64,000 nucleotides of DNA, from contig CBINGY010000005.1 of the NCBI GenBank assembly GCA_966250325.1, forward strand, positions 1 through 64,000. Reading direction: 5' to 3'. The translations under genes were made by a program, and so were the position numbers. Positions 44,621 through 53,388 of this stretch are shown here, in pieces. The notes beneath the pieces are model-generated. The model was given only the letters and a program-made list of their open reading frames with translations. It did no database searches and was not told the origin of the DNA. The DNA is from Jiulongibacter sp966250325 (GTDB taxonomy: Bacteria > Bacteroidota > Bacteroidia > Cytophagales > Spirosomataceae). Positions within the stretch are counted from its first letter, which is position 1. Every line of letters starts with the position of its first letter.

Positions 44621-44831
44621 TGGTTAATTCTTTACATGAGCATCGAAATCCGTATCTGCATAAAGTGCACTCTACCTCTGACGATCCGAGACTACTGTAG
44701 CGGGTGAGCAGTACCCGGTTCGATTCCAGACAAGCCGAGAAGGATTTTACTCCCATCGCACACAAGTTTTGTTTGAGGCTCTCCAGCAAATCGGGATTTC
44801 TCAGATTTTCCTTCAGTGTAATTTCTATCAT
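44601..44831 (-). CDS. Small cysteine-rich protein in the heme locus
   Basis: The 76-residue cytoplasmic protein begins MIEITLKENLRNPDLLESLKQNL and ends with a cysteine cluster VECTLCRYGFRCSCKE (four Cys in 13 residues) plus two earlier Cys. The beta-alpha-beta-like pattern of the first 45 residues resembles a heavy-metal-associated domain without its N-terminal CxxC. A metal-binding or sensing role is inferred only. The ATG at 44831 is chosen over an unconserved upstream extension. It lies between hmuY-like and DUF4198 genes and overlaps the latter. Confidence 0.6.
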   Translation of the reverse strand: MIEITLKENLRNPDLLESLKQNLCAMGVKSFSACLESNRVLLTRYSSLGSSEVECTLCRYGFRCSCKELTNEPDEK

Positions 44832-44883
44832 ACAGCACGGTTTTGAATTAAAAGTTGGTGTGGATTCCCTAAACAGCATTCGT

Positions 44884-46254
44884 CTATTTGACCAATGAAT
44901 ATTCTATGACCGGTTTGCCACGCTCACCTCCATCTGCTGTGGTACCCATGCTCACAAACTTCAGTTTATAGTAGTGACCGTTCGGATCTTTTATGACATA
45001 AAACCTGTCTCTGCGAACACCGGCAGTAGCCGTAGGAAAGGTGGAACGCCATTTGCTTCCAATAGCGTCGCGGGTGGTAAGGAAGTTTAAGCCCTCTAAA
45101 TGGCTATCATTGAAAGCCTCATAGCTGATATCGGCTGTCAGTACCTCCGCCGCCCCGGCTCCTGCCAGATGGTTGATCAGCACAAAATCCTGAAACCAGT
45201 AGGGTGTGGGTGGCACAGTACCTGAGTTGGATGTACTATACCCCCATTGAATATCCCAGTTTGCTTTACGGGGCTCTGCTGCCACTAACTGCCCGGTTTC
45301 CAGAGAAAGAAAGGAGAAATTAAAGGCCGAATTCGCATCGATATCTACCGTTTGAATCGCCGATTCCCCAATTTTTGCAAAAAGTACATTATAGCCTTCT
45401 CCATTGCGGTTTACCTTCACTTTATACCACTCATTTTTCGCCTTATTGCCCTCAAAACTTACCAGATAAACCGGGTTTTCGGCTTCATTGGCAGAAACTT
45501 CCGCCAGAGCTGTTTTCGTGAGATCGCCATCCCAGTGATCTACCAGGGATAGTGTCCCTTCGCCCCCGGGCATGAAATCCAGATTCGGAACTGTAGTCGT
45601 ATCTGCCAGAGTTACAGTGTTTATATCTGTTTTCCCGGTAGAAGCCGCAGATGACTGATAGCCAGGGTTCAAAACTACCCGATACTGACCTCCCTGATAA
45701 AAACCCAGGTTCCAGCTTTTTCTTGAAGACAATGTGGTGGCATTGGCACTCAGATCTACATACACATTATTGGCATAATTAGATTCTGAAGTCTTTCCTT
45801 CAAGTGTCAACTGCCCGCCCGGGGAAGTAATGGCTGCAAAGCTCAACTTCATTTCGGTGGTAAGGCCAGATAGCACGGATGATCCCACCGACGAAATCTT
45901 CAGGATAAGGTTTTCATCGCCATTGAGAAAGACGTTCTCCTTCTTCTTTACTTTAATAATAAGCGAGGAAGCTCCTGCCGGTATAGATGTGGAAATTAGG
46001 CTATCTGACGCTGCCGGTTCGGTTACAAATTCTTTGTCATACGTCAGCAGAGAAGGGGTAAGCTGAATGGTCACAGGCACCTCGGCTTCAGCAGCCCTAC
46101 TTAAATTCAACTGAATTTCAGCCTCTTCACCTTCCAGCCCCTGTTCTGCAGTAGAAAAGGAAATGAGATTATCTGGTAAGTCCACTTTTTCTTCGCAGGA
46201 CGCTACGAAGAGCATTCCTGACAGGAAAAGAACCCGGTTTAATGAATAGTTCAT
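44884..46254 (-). CDS. HmuY-family heme-binding lipoprotein
   Basis: HmuY proteins capture heme at the cell surface and pass it to a TonB-dependent receptor. The 456-residue protein has lipobox ASCEE after LFLSGMLFV, an N-terminal Calx-beta-like region (about 30-135, NLSRAAEAEVPVTIQL) and the HmuY domain from about 165: SSRKSWNLGFYQGGQYRVVL, WYKVKVNRNGEGYNVLFAKI, KANWDIQWGYSTSN and RDRFYVIKDPNGHYYKLKF. It lies 29 bp after the receptor gene in the same unit, the usual hmuR-hmuY relation in reverse order of naming. Confidence 0.88.
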   Translation of the reverse strand: MNYSLNRVLFLSGMLFVASCEEKVDLPDNLISFSTAEQGLEGEEAEIQLNLSRAAEAEVPVTIQLTPSLLTYDKEFVTEPAASDSLISTSIPAGASSLIIKVKKKENVFLNGDENLILKISSVGSSVLSGLTTEMKLSFAAITSPGGQLTLEGKTSESNYANNVYVDLSANATTLSSRKSWNLGFYQGGQYRVVLNPGYQSSAASTGKTDINTVTLADTTTVPNLDFMPGGEGTLSLVDHWDGDLTKTALAEVSANEAENPVYLVSFEGNKAKNEWYKVKVNRNGEGYNVLFAKIGESAIQTVDIDANSAFNFSFLSLETGQLVAAEPRKANWDIQWGYSTSNSGTVPPTPYWFQDFVLINHLAGAGAAEVLTADISYEAFNDSHLEGLNFLTTRDAIGSKWRSTFPTATAGVRRDRFYVIKDPNGHYYKLKFVSMGTTADGGERGKPVIEYSLVK

Positions 46255-46283
46255 CTGTTTGTTTTTTATAATTAAATCGTTGT

Positions 46284-48560
46284 CTATTTTTCTAATTGCA
46301 TCGTAAAACCAAGGAAAAAAGATCTTCCGTAACCCATAGGAACAGAACCCGAGGCTGAGTGTGCTCCGCCGGTACTGGTGGCTGAATTTGCCAGACGGGT
46401 TACACCGAATAGGTTTCTGACACCCGTAATGAGAGAGTAATACCTCTTAAAAACCTGATTTACTGTGAAATCTGCCATATGAAAACCAGCGGTTTCTGCC
46501 AGTGTGGCACGTACGCCATCTACATAGGATAGGGCCTGGTATGTAGGAAGCTTGCCGGTATATTTATAGTAAAGGCTCAGACTTGTGGCCGATTTCTGAA
46601 AAGTGTACCTCAGGTTTGAATTAAGCTCCTGTGAGAAAACGAATTCGGGCGATTCAAGAGATTCAGATAATCTGTTGTACCTGCCAATATGGGAAAATCC
46701 CAATGAACCCTGCAGGTTTCCTATGAATATGGTGTTGTTCAGCGTAAAACCCGTTGTTTTATAGATATCAATATTAAGATAGGTGGATACTGAAGGCTCT
46801 GACGGATCTGTCCCGATGGTAATCAGATTTGAAAACTGATTGAAGAATCCACCCAAAGTGCTGCTGACCCGCAAATTCGGCTTATCAGCCAGTTGGTAGG
46901 TTAAAAAACCGTTAAAGCTATCTGAATGCTCGGCTTTCAGGTTTTTGTTTCCACGAATAGAATGACTGGCATCAAAAAACGTAAAATAGAGTTCTCTCAG
47001 AGCCGGTGAACGGAAACCCCGGGCGTAGGCAAGTCGCATATCCAGCTTATTGGTCAATCTCAGTTTAGTGTTTACCGATGGAATCACCGGTGGAGCCTGA
47101 TAAACTAAATTTTTAAGAAAGCGTAATCCGGGCCGTATCTGTAAACGGGAACCCACTTTTAGCTCTGAAGAGGCGAAATAGGCGTATTCATGGATCTGAG
47201 GCGAGCCAAGAATTCGTTCTCCTGTACTGGAATTCAGATTAATTTCAACGCCATGCTGTACAGAAATCCATGAAGAAAACCGATGCTGAGCAGTAGCTCT
47301 CAGAAACGTGGTTTTGAAAACAGACTTGTCCTGAGAACCGGCCAGATTGATGGTTCTTCGTTCTCTCACAAGATCGTAATCGGTGGTTTGCGTTTCTCTA
47401 CTATAATCAGTATACGAAAGAGCCAGACTGAGCCCTGTTCGATCTCCCGCTCTGGCTTCGGCCTGCAATTGATGAAACCAGCGATTTGTGAGATAGAACT
47501 GATCGGTAGCAGAAAGATTACCCGTTTGCGTGTTGGTATACGTATTGCCCAGACTTTTCAAGGTTTCGTCTGTGCCATTGAACCTGTACCAGGCGTTCCA
47601 TTTCGCAGCCCGGTATCCCAGCCCGGCTGTAAGAAGGTATTGCTCCTTGGGCATCCATTCCATTTTACGGCCTTGAGATTCGCCCTGCCAGCCTCCAAAA
47701 AAATTCCGACTGGCGTTTCCCGATAACTGCCACCCTTTCTTTTGCCATGAAATCCCCGCAAAAGCATTGTGACTTCCGGCTCCTGAAAAGGGCTCATATT
47801 CTGAACCGGCGGTTTCTTCCTGTACCCGGCCAGTCACAGATATTGTTGACTTCTCCCCGGCTTTTTTGGTAATGATATTAATAACACCGGCCAAAGCATC
47901 AGAACCATAACTCACCGACATGGGACCTTCCACAATCTCTATACGTTCAATGAGATTGACATCAATCTGCCCCAGACTTTCCCGGGTTGAGCCGCGGTCA
48001 ATCATAGGAACTCCATCCAGCAAAATTTTGACATTCTGACCAGCCATCCCCATCAATTGCACGTCGGTTGTTCCCAGCGTGAGATCATTCGAAAAACGCA
48101 TGCCCAGCTCGGTATTAAGCACCGCCTGCAAGTTCGTAGCTCCCCGAAGGCGAATCTGCTCCAGAGTGATGGTTCTCACCTGATATACCGAATTACGAAC
48201 CGACTGTGAACCAAACTGCCCGGTCACTACTACCTCACTCAGCGTTTTGGAGTCAGGTGAAAGAAGGATCTCACCCGTTTCAGTCAATTCGCCGGAAAGA
48301 ACCGATACTTCCATGGTTACCGGCTCATAGCCCAGCAATTGAACTTCCAGTAAATAAGAGCCTTCGTTTGCTTCGATACGGAATGAACCCTCCTCTGAGC
48401 TGAGTTGCCCGGTTAAGGTGCCATTTAGTTTAACCGAAGCACCGGCTAATACTCCATCCACATCTTTCACTGTACCCTGTATTCTCCCTCTCTGTGCCAG
48501 AAGACCATTCCCACAGAGTTGAAATAAGACGAAAAATAGAAATGGGTATAATTTATTCAT
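46284..48560 (-). CDS. TonB-dependent receptor of the HmuR/heme type
   Basis: The 758-residue outer-membrane receptor has a signal peptide (NKLYPFLFFVLFQLCGNGLL), a carboxypeptidase-regulatory-like domain (about 25-105, GTVKDVDGVLAGASVKLNG), the plug (GATNLQAVLNTELGMRFSND, RIEIVEGPMSVSYGSDALAG, INIITKKAG) and a 22-stranded barrel with YARGFRSPALRELYFTFFD, ending in FFLGFTMQLEK. It transports heme or a similar ligand, judged by its HmuY partner. ATG at 48560 is used; a TTG two codons earlier is weaker. Two Fur-like palindromes lie upstream. Confidence 0.93.
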   Translation of the reverse strand: MNKLYPFLFFVLFQLCGNGLLAQRGRIQGTVKDVDGVLAGASVKLNGTLTGQLSSEEGSFRIEANEGSYLLEVQLLGYEPVTMEVSVLSGELTETGEILLSPDSKTLSEVVVTGQFGSQSVRNSVYQVRTITLEQIRLRGATNLQAVLNTELGMRFSNDLTLGTTDVQLMGMAGQNVKILLDGVPMIDRGSTRESLGQIDVNLIERIEIVEGPMSVSYGSDALAGVINIITKKAGEKSTISVTGRVQEETAGSEYEPFSGAGSHNAFAGISWQKKGWQLSGNASRNFFGGWQGESQGRKMEWMPKEQYLLTAGLGYRAAKWNAWYRFNGTDETLKSLGNTYTNTQTGNLSATDQFYLTNRWFHQLQAEARAGDRTGLSLALSYTDYSRETQTTDYDLVRERRTINLAGSQDKSVFKTTFLRATAQHRFSSWISVQHGVEINLNSSTGERILGSPQIHEYAYFASSELKVGSRLQIRPGLRFLKNLVYQAPPVIPSVNTKLRLTNKLDMRLAYARGFRSPALRELYFTFFDASHSIRGNKNLKAEHSDSFNGFLTYQLADKPNLRVSSTLGGFFNQFSNLITIGTDPSEPSVSTYLNIDIYKTTGFTLNNTIFIGNLQGSLGFSHIGRYNRLSESLESPEFVFSQELNSNLRYTFQKSATSLSLYYKYTGKLPTYQALSYVDGVRATLAETAGFHMADFTVNQVFKRYYSLITGVRNLFGVTRLANSATSTGGAHSASGSVPMGYGRSFFLGFTMQLEK

Positions 48561-48640
48561 AATCAAGCTTCTTTATAAAATTGACAAGCATCGGATCGTT
48601 CGAATGCTTTCATTTAATAAGGCTGGTTAAGTCTTTAATT

Positions 48641-48663
48641 TTATTTAGACTTATTTTAAATAA
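48641..48663. promoter_or_regulatory. Fur-family-like operator, proximal site of the heme receptor
   Basis: TTATTTAGA-CTTAT-TTTAAATAA, one mismatch from a perfect 9-5-9 palindrome, 81 bases before the start codon at 48560. Confidence 0.65.
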
Positions 48664-48701
48664 TGAAACAAAGGTAGGTCGGTAAACCTATAGAGTCAAG
48701 C

Positions 48702-48726
48702 ATTATTTAGAATATTTCTAAATAAT
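48702..48726. promoter_or_regulatory. Fur-family-like operator, distal perfect palindrome
   Basis: ATTATTTAGAA (48702-48712), three central bases and TTCTAAATAAT (48716-48726) form a perfect 25-bp dyad. Its centre is 62 bases from the proximal site. Confidence 0.75.
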
Positions 48727-48760
48727 TTTCAAAGTACCCTTTCCGTGGCCGAGACGGCAT

Positions 48761-48787
48761 AAAAAAAGGGGCCTGAGGCCCCTTTTT
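48761..48787 (-). terminator. Terminator after the PepSY gene
   Basis: GGGGCC-TGA-GGCCCC flanked by A7 and T5 (48761-48787) is a strong terminator in both directions, lying at the stop codon of the minus-strand PepSY gene. Confidence 0.9.
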
Positions 48788-49961
48788 AAGCAATATCTAT
48801 CAACGAATCGGAAGTTCGCCTTTTCAATTTCTTCTTTCCCGGTGTTTTCTCTTTCTTCCTTCTCCCCCACCAGATGATGAAACCCGTCACAGGTAAACTG
48901 GCGGCTGTAAGAGAAACTAAAAAGGCCAGAACTTTACCGGCAAGTCCCCAGATAGCCCCCACGTGAATATCGTAGTTCATACGCAGTAGTTTGTCGGCTG
49001 CGGTGGCATCGGCCAGTTTTCCGTAAACATGATCTACTTCCAGTTCGTCGAGCGTGTACTGGTCAAAATACCGGTAATTGATGGTCCAAAACCTATCACT
49101 TCGGGTATTTGTATTCACCGCCAGCGAAGATGAATCGGTTTCGGGTATGTGAACTTCTACCGAGATTGCCTCTGGTTCCTCGGCCAATACTCTGGCCCAG
49201 ATACGATCAATGGCCGGACCGGACTCCTGAACCTCCTCCGAAGGAATCTGTGAAAGTGGCTCGGTATAAAGCGTCGATTTTTCACCACCGATTAAAGTAA
49301 AGTAGCCTTCTCTGAACCATTCGATACCAAAAACAATTCCTGTCACTGCCAGAATAAGCAACAGCCAACTTGCATAAAATCCCGGAATATTGTGCAGGTC
49401 ATAGTTTTTTCGTTTCCACCTGGTCTTTGACTTCCACTTAAACCAGAATCGCTGCCTGGAGGCAGATTTATTCTTTGGCCACCAGAGGATAATTCCCGAA
49501 ACCAGCATCACCAAAAAGATAAGCGTGCTGTAGGCCGTAATGGGCTGCCCGATTTCAGGAGGTAACCAGAGATAATAATGGCCATCGAGCACCCAGTGAA
49601 AAAAACTGGCTTCCATGTCTTTCACATGAAGCACTTCTGCAGTATACGGATTATGATATACGATATAATAATACTCCGGATCAAAACTGTAAAAGATGGT
49701 TTCCACACTTCTCCCCTTTTCCGGGTAATTCACCGCATGAAGATGATAATCCGGCAGTGTTTCCCTGGACTTTTGTTCAAATACTGACGGGGCTAATACC
49801 GGCCTGTTTTCTACTTTGGAAAAACGGAAGTCTTCCAAAGCATCCTGGATTTCCTTCTCAAAGGCATATAAACAACCGGTGATACTGATAATAAACACCA
49901 CCAGCCCGGTGGTGAGACCGAGCCAGAGGTGAATTTTACCAATCAATTTCTTAAATGTCAT
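48786..49961 (-). CDS. PepSY-associated membrane-helix protein
   Basis: The 391-residue inner-membrane protein has four membrane helices: near 12-32 (LWLGLTTGLVVFIISITGC), 143-163 (TLIFLVMLVSGIILW), 196-215 and a C-terminal one near 345-368 (LAFLVSLTAASLPVTGFII), with PepSY-type loops such as FHWVLDGHYYLWLPP and MNYDIHVGAIWGLAGK. Several conserved His residues could hold heme, and such proteins are proposed ferric-siderophore reductases. It lies eight bp after the siderophore receptor and completes that unit. Confidence 0.88.
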   Translation of the reverse strand: MTFKKLIGKIHLWLGLTTGLVVFIISITGCLYAFEKEIQDALEDFRFSKVENRPVLAPSVFEQKSRETLPDYHLHAVNYPEKGRSVETIFYSFDPEYYYIVYHNPYTAEVLHVKDMEASFFHWVLDGHYYLWLPPEIGQPITAYSTLIFLVMLVSGIILWWPKNKSASRQRFWFKWKSKTRWKRKNYDLHNIPGFYASWLLLILAVTGIVFGIEWFREGYFTLIGGEKSTLYTEPLSQIPSEEVQESGPAIDRIWARVLAEEPEAISVEVHIPETDSSSLAVNTNTRSDRFWTINYRYFDQYTLDELEVDHVYGKLADATAADKLLRMNYDIHVGAIWGLAGKVLAFLVSLTAASLPVTGFIIWWGRRKKEKTPGKKKLKRRTSDSLIDIA

Positions 49962-49969
49962 AAAGGGTA

Positions 49970-52309
49970 CTAAAATCTGTAGTTAATAGTCAGACGGGCA
50001 TTTCTGTAGGCTTCTGCCTGCCAGTAATAAAACTGGCTCCAGGTATAATAGGCTCCTGAAATCACATCCGCGTTAAACAGGTTATTGAAATTCAAGGCAA
50101 TACCAAATTTATCGGCCTGATAAGAAACAGCTCCGTCGAAACGTGTATAAGCAGGCATTGATGGATCGATCGTGCGATCATACTCGGCATACCAGGCAGT
50201 TCTGCCAGAAGCATGCGAGGCTCCCAGTGAAACTCCCAGTCCTTCAAGTGCTCCCCCATTGACGCGGTAACTTAGCCAGGCATTGGCAATACTCCTATCT
50301 GTTCCCGGCAGCTGTCGATCTACCTGTTGATTTTCAGTATCTTCAGTTACCCGAGGATCGGTGTAGGCATAATTAAGTGTTACATCCAGGCCGGAAATCA
50401 GCTGCCCCCTCACGTCAAACTCGATTCCCTGTGTTTTGGTCTGACCCAACTGCACTGAGAAATACTGATGCTGCGGATCTGGAGTAAGCACATTGTTTTT
50501 GGTGATCTGATAGGCAGCTACGGTTGCAGTCCAGCGGCCATCAAACCATTGCTTTTTCAAACCGATCTCTTTATTGTTTCCTGTAATCGGATCAAATGCT
50601 TCGCCATCAAAACTTGCCCCTGCCTGCGGAATGAAGGCCTCGTCAAACACACCGTAAATGCTGAGATTACTGTTAATGGAATACGAGGCTCCAAAACGCG
50701 GCGTGAATTTGCCCGAGCTGACTTTTCCCGAGTACGGATCAAGATTATTCGTGGTGGTGTATCTTCCTGCCACCGTCACTCTGAGCTTTTCATTCATCAA
50801 ACGGAGTTCATCCTGGGCATAAAATGCCGTGTAATTGTTATTGTAATGAACCCCACGCTGACGTAAGCTTAATGAACGATCATACACAGGATACGAGGTA
50901 GCCGGAACGGTTCCGAAAACGGGATTGTACACGTTGAATCCTGTGCTTCCTTCAATAGGCCCTCCCTGCGACCAGTCGTGATAAAAATCATAAGCTCCCA
51001 TATCTATTCCTGCCAGAATACGATGAGTGACAGCCCCCGTGAAGGCGTCTCCGTTGACAAAGAATTGACCTACCCGGGTCTGCCCCAGAATATCCCAGAC
51101 AGACTCCGCTCTAAGAAGCGTATCTCCCCTGAAGCCCGTTGGCCAAAGGCTGCTTCCCACCTGTTTAAAGCTGAGATGTGAAAGCTGACCAGTAAATTTC
51201 CAGTTTTCGTTAATGCTGTGGGCCAGAATGAGCAGGAAGGACTGATCGTCAATGGTTGTGGGAGACATGTTATTTTCCAGTGTGGTAAAATCGGGAGGAA
51301 GATCACCCAGACGGTTTGGAGAATAAATATAGTTTGAACCAATGGGAGACATTTTCACATGCTGGTAGTTGTATTCGGCAGTTACCGAGGTTCCCGGATT
51401 AATCTGGTACTTAAGCACCGGAGCTACTGAAATGCGGTTATTGTATTCGTTAGGTCGCTGGCTGCCTTTTTCCTGGCCCATGAGATTAAGACGATACTGT
51501 AGTTTCTGATCTTTGCTGAGCACTCCATCCAAATCTACCGTGCTGCGGTAGGTGCCAAAGCTTCCCACTGTCATGGCCACTTCGCCTTTTTTGTAACCGG
51601 TAGGTTTTTTGGTCACCACATTGTAGAAGCCGCTTGGCTCTCCGGCCGCCAGCATAAATCCGGCAGGGCCTTTTACGAACTCAATCCGCTCTACCATGCT
51701 CATATCCTCAGTAAGTGGTCCCCAGGTCTGGGTAACATTCATACCGTTTCTGAAAGACGCTACCCGCGAGCCCCGCATCACAATCCTGGCATAATTTTCC
51801 CAGTGTTCAGATTGCGTGGCACCACTCACATTGCGAATCACTCCCTCTCTCATATCAAAAATCTGCTGATCTTTCAAGGTTTGATTGGTGATTACCTGAA
51901 TATTCTGAGGAACTTCTATAAGCGGCGTACGTAGTCTCAAAGTAACGGATGGATAATCTGTTACATACTTTCCGGGATTCGACGTAACCAACACTTCTTT
52001 CAGAGCATTGGCGTTTTCTTCCAGTGTAAAATCTACCGATTTCCTCTCTCCGTCAGAAAGTGAGATTTCCCTGGAAGCTGGTTTCAAACCCACCACACTA
52101 GCCTCTACCGTATATGTCCCGGCTATTAGCCCATTGATCTCATACTTACCTGATGCATCTGTAATAACACCTTTGGAAGTACCTTTCAGATATACCGTTA
52201 CAAATTCTGCGGCCTGGCCATCTGCCGTGCTCACTTTTCCCGAAACCCCTGCATTCTGAGCATAGACTGCCGAGCTCAGAAAGGTTAAAATATATATAAG
52301 TTTACGCAT
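49970..52309 (-). CDS. TonB-dependent siderophore receptor
   Basis: The 779-residue receptor has a signal peptide (MRKLIYILTFLSSAVYAQ), a carboxypeptidase-regulatory domain (about 20-100), the siderophore-receptor plug (PLIEVPQNIQVITNQTLKDQ, DMREGVIRNVSGATQSEHW, RIEFVKGPAGFMLAAGEPSG) and a barrel with YSINSNLSIYGVFDEAFIPQ, SIANAWLSYRVNG and the C-terminal LTINYRF. The VPQNIQVI and GFYNVVTKKP motifs are those of FhuA/FecA-type hydroxamate or citrate siderophore receptors. A Fur-like palindrome touches the start codon and another lies 64 bases upstream. Confidence 0.95.
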   Translation of the reverse strand: MRKLIYILTFLSSAVYAQNAGVSGKVSTADGQAAEFVTVYLKGTSKGVITDASGKYEINGLIAGTYTVEASVVGLKPASREISLSDGERKSVDFTLEENANALKEVLVTSNPGKYVTDYPSVTLRLRTPLIEVPQNIQVITNQTLKDQQIFDMREGVIRNVSGATQSEHWENYARIVMRGSRVASFRNGMNVTQTWGPLTEDMSMVERIEFVKGPAGFMLAAGEPSGFYNVVTKKPTGYKKGEVAMTVGSFGTYRSTVDLDGVLSKDQKLQYRLNLMGQEKGSQRPNEYNNRISVAPVLKYQINPGTSVTAEYNYQHVKMSPIGSNYIYSPNRLGDLPPDFTTLENNMSPTTIDDQSFLLILAHSINENWKFTGQLSHLSFKQVGSSLWPTGFRGDTLLRAESVWDILGQTRVGQFFVNGDAFTGAVTHRILAGIDMGAYDFYHDWSQGGPIEGSTGFNVYNPVFGTVPATSYPVYDRSLSLRQRGVHYNNNYTAFYAQDELRLMNEKLRVTVAGRYTTTNNLDPYSGKVSSGKFTPRFGASYSINSNLSIYGVFDEAFIPQAGASFDGEAFDPITGNNKEIGLKKQWFDGRWTATVAAYQITKNNVLTPDPQHQYFSVQLGQTKTQGIEFDVRGQLISGLDVTLNYAYTDPRVTEDTENQQVDRQLPGTDRSIANAWLSYRVNGGALEGLGVSLGASHASGRTAWYAEYDRTIDPSMPAYTRFDGAVSYQADKFGIALNFNNLFNADVISGAYYTWSQFYYWQAEAYRNARLTINYRF

Positions 52310-52332
52310 TAAATTAGACTGATTTTAAATAA
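52310..52332. promoter_or_regulatory. Fur-family-like operator, proximal site of the siderophore receptor
   Basis: TAAATTAGA-CTGAT-TTTAAATAA fits the 9-5-9 palindrome and abuts the ATG at 52309, so binding would block translation initiation or the downstream part of the promoter. Confidence 0.6.
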
Positions 52333-52372
52333 TGCGTCAAAGGTAAAGAGCAGTCGGCCTGGTTAACAAATT

Positions 52373-52395
52373 TTATTTAGAATAATTTTAAATAA
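52373..52395. promoter_or_regulatory. Fur-family-like operator, distal site of the siderophore receptor
   Basis: TTATTTAGA-ATAAT-TTTAAATAA, centred 63 bases from the proximal site, almost the spacing seen before the heme receptor. It lies between the receptor and the DHFR stop codon at 52401. Confidence 0.65.
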
Positions 52396-52400
52396 TTTTA

Positions 52401-52904
52401 CTACGGCCTTCTCAAGGTTAAGATTTCAAAGTCGAACTCATTCTTCTCATCTTTCGAAACCGACTCACGTTCAATGACTTTCCAGTCGCTGAAATGGCTG
52501 AGGTCAAAAAAGGCATCTGCTTCGGGAGAAGCTTTCACTTTGGTAAGGTAAACTTTAGAGACATGGGGAAGTGCCTGCTCGTAGATATTGGCTCCGCCGA
52601 TTACAAAGATCTCCTCACTCCCATCAAGACCCGAGGCGAGCTCAAATGCCTGCGTAAGCGAATTTACCACATGGCAACCTTCTATTTCCAGATCTTTGGT
52701 ACGCGTGATTACGATATTATTTCGTTTTGGCAGAGGCCTGCCGATACTGTCAAAGGTTTTGCGACCCATAATAATGCTGTGCCCGCTGGTAAGCCTTTTG
52801 AAGTTTTTCAGATCATCAGATATGTGCCAGATGAGGGCATTGTCTTTGCCAATGGCATTGTTTTCTGCAATGGCGATGATGAGGGAGATGTTATTTTGGA
52901 ACAT
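52401..52904 (-). CDS. Dihydrofolate reductase
   Basis: Reduces dihydrofolate with NADPH to supply tetrahydrofolate. The 167-residue, full-length type I enzyme shows SLIIAIAENNAIGKDNALIW, LIWHISDDLKNFKRLTSGHS with the active-site Asp (residue 30), IIMGRKTFDSIGRPLPKR, NNIVITRT and the glycine pair in IFVIGGANIYEQALP. It shares no clear function with the iron block, but its stop codon is six bases from a Fur-like site of the next unit. Confidence 0.96.
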   Translation of the reverse strand: MFQNNISLIIAIAENNAIGKDNALIWHISDDLKNFKRLTSGHSIIMGRKTFDSIGRPLPKRNNIVITRTKDLEIEGCHVVNSLTQAFELASGLDGSEEIFVIGGANIYEQALPHVSKVYLTKVKASPEADAFFDLSHFSDWKVIERESVSKDEKNEFDFEILTLRRP

Positions 52905-53030
52905 TTTTATTTATCTCAAAGTGACTGCCATCGGCTCCGTTCGGGCTGACTTTCCTAGTGTAAAATTGAACCTGGCAGCTTGACAAATCATATATAGCCG
53001 GTTATCCATTCAAACAATACAAATTATCTG

Positions 53031-53348
53031 TTCGGGCGAAGCCGTTTGACAGTTCGGGCGAAGCCGTTTGACAGTTCGAACGAAACCTTTTGCCAGTTCG
53101 GGCGAAGCCGTTTGTAAGTTCGAGCGAAGCCGTTTGTCAGTTCGGGCGAAGCCGTTTGTCAGTTCGGGCGAAGCCGTTTGTCAGTTCGGGCGAAGCCGTT
53201 TGACAGTTCGAACGAAACCTTTTGCCAGTTCGATCGAAGCCGTTTGTCAGTTCGAGCGAGACCTTTTGCCAGTTCGGGCGAAGCCGTTTGTCAGTTCGAG
53301 CGAAGCCGTTTGTCAGTTCGAGCGAAGCCGTTTGTCAGTTCGAGCGAA
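53031..53348. repeat. 22-bp tandem repeat, 15 copies, with conserved dyad
   Basis: Units of the form TTCGGGCGAAGCCGTTTGTCAG start every 22 bases from 53031 to 53339, the last incomplete. Each carries the inverted repeat TTCG-NN-CGAA with variable centre (GG, AA, AG, AT), and CGAAGCC-GTTTG alternates with CGAAACC-TTTTG. Units 2-3 equal units 8-9, a six-unit (132-bp) duplication. There are no spacers. Open frames through the array encode only repeats. The flanking parts of 52905-53388 hold nothing else recognisable. Confidence 0.95.
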
Positions 53349-53388
53349 GACGAGAACCTCTTCACCCCACAATGTTACACAGATTTTC

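Noticed and set aside
53031..53348. Second CRISPR array
   Set aside because: Units are contiguous with no spacers and differ in sequence from the II-C repeat; the same holds for 6221-6535.
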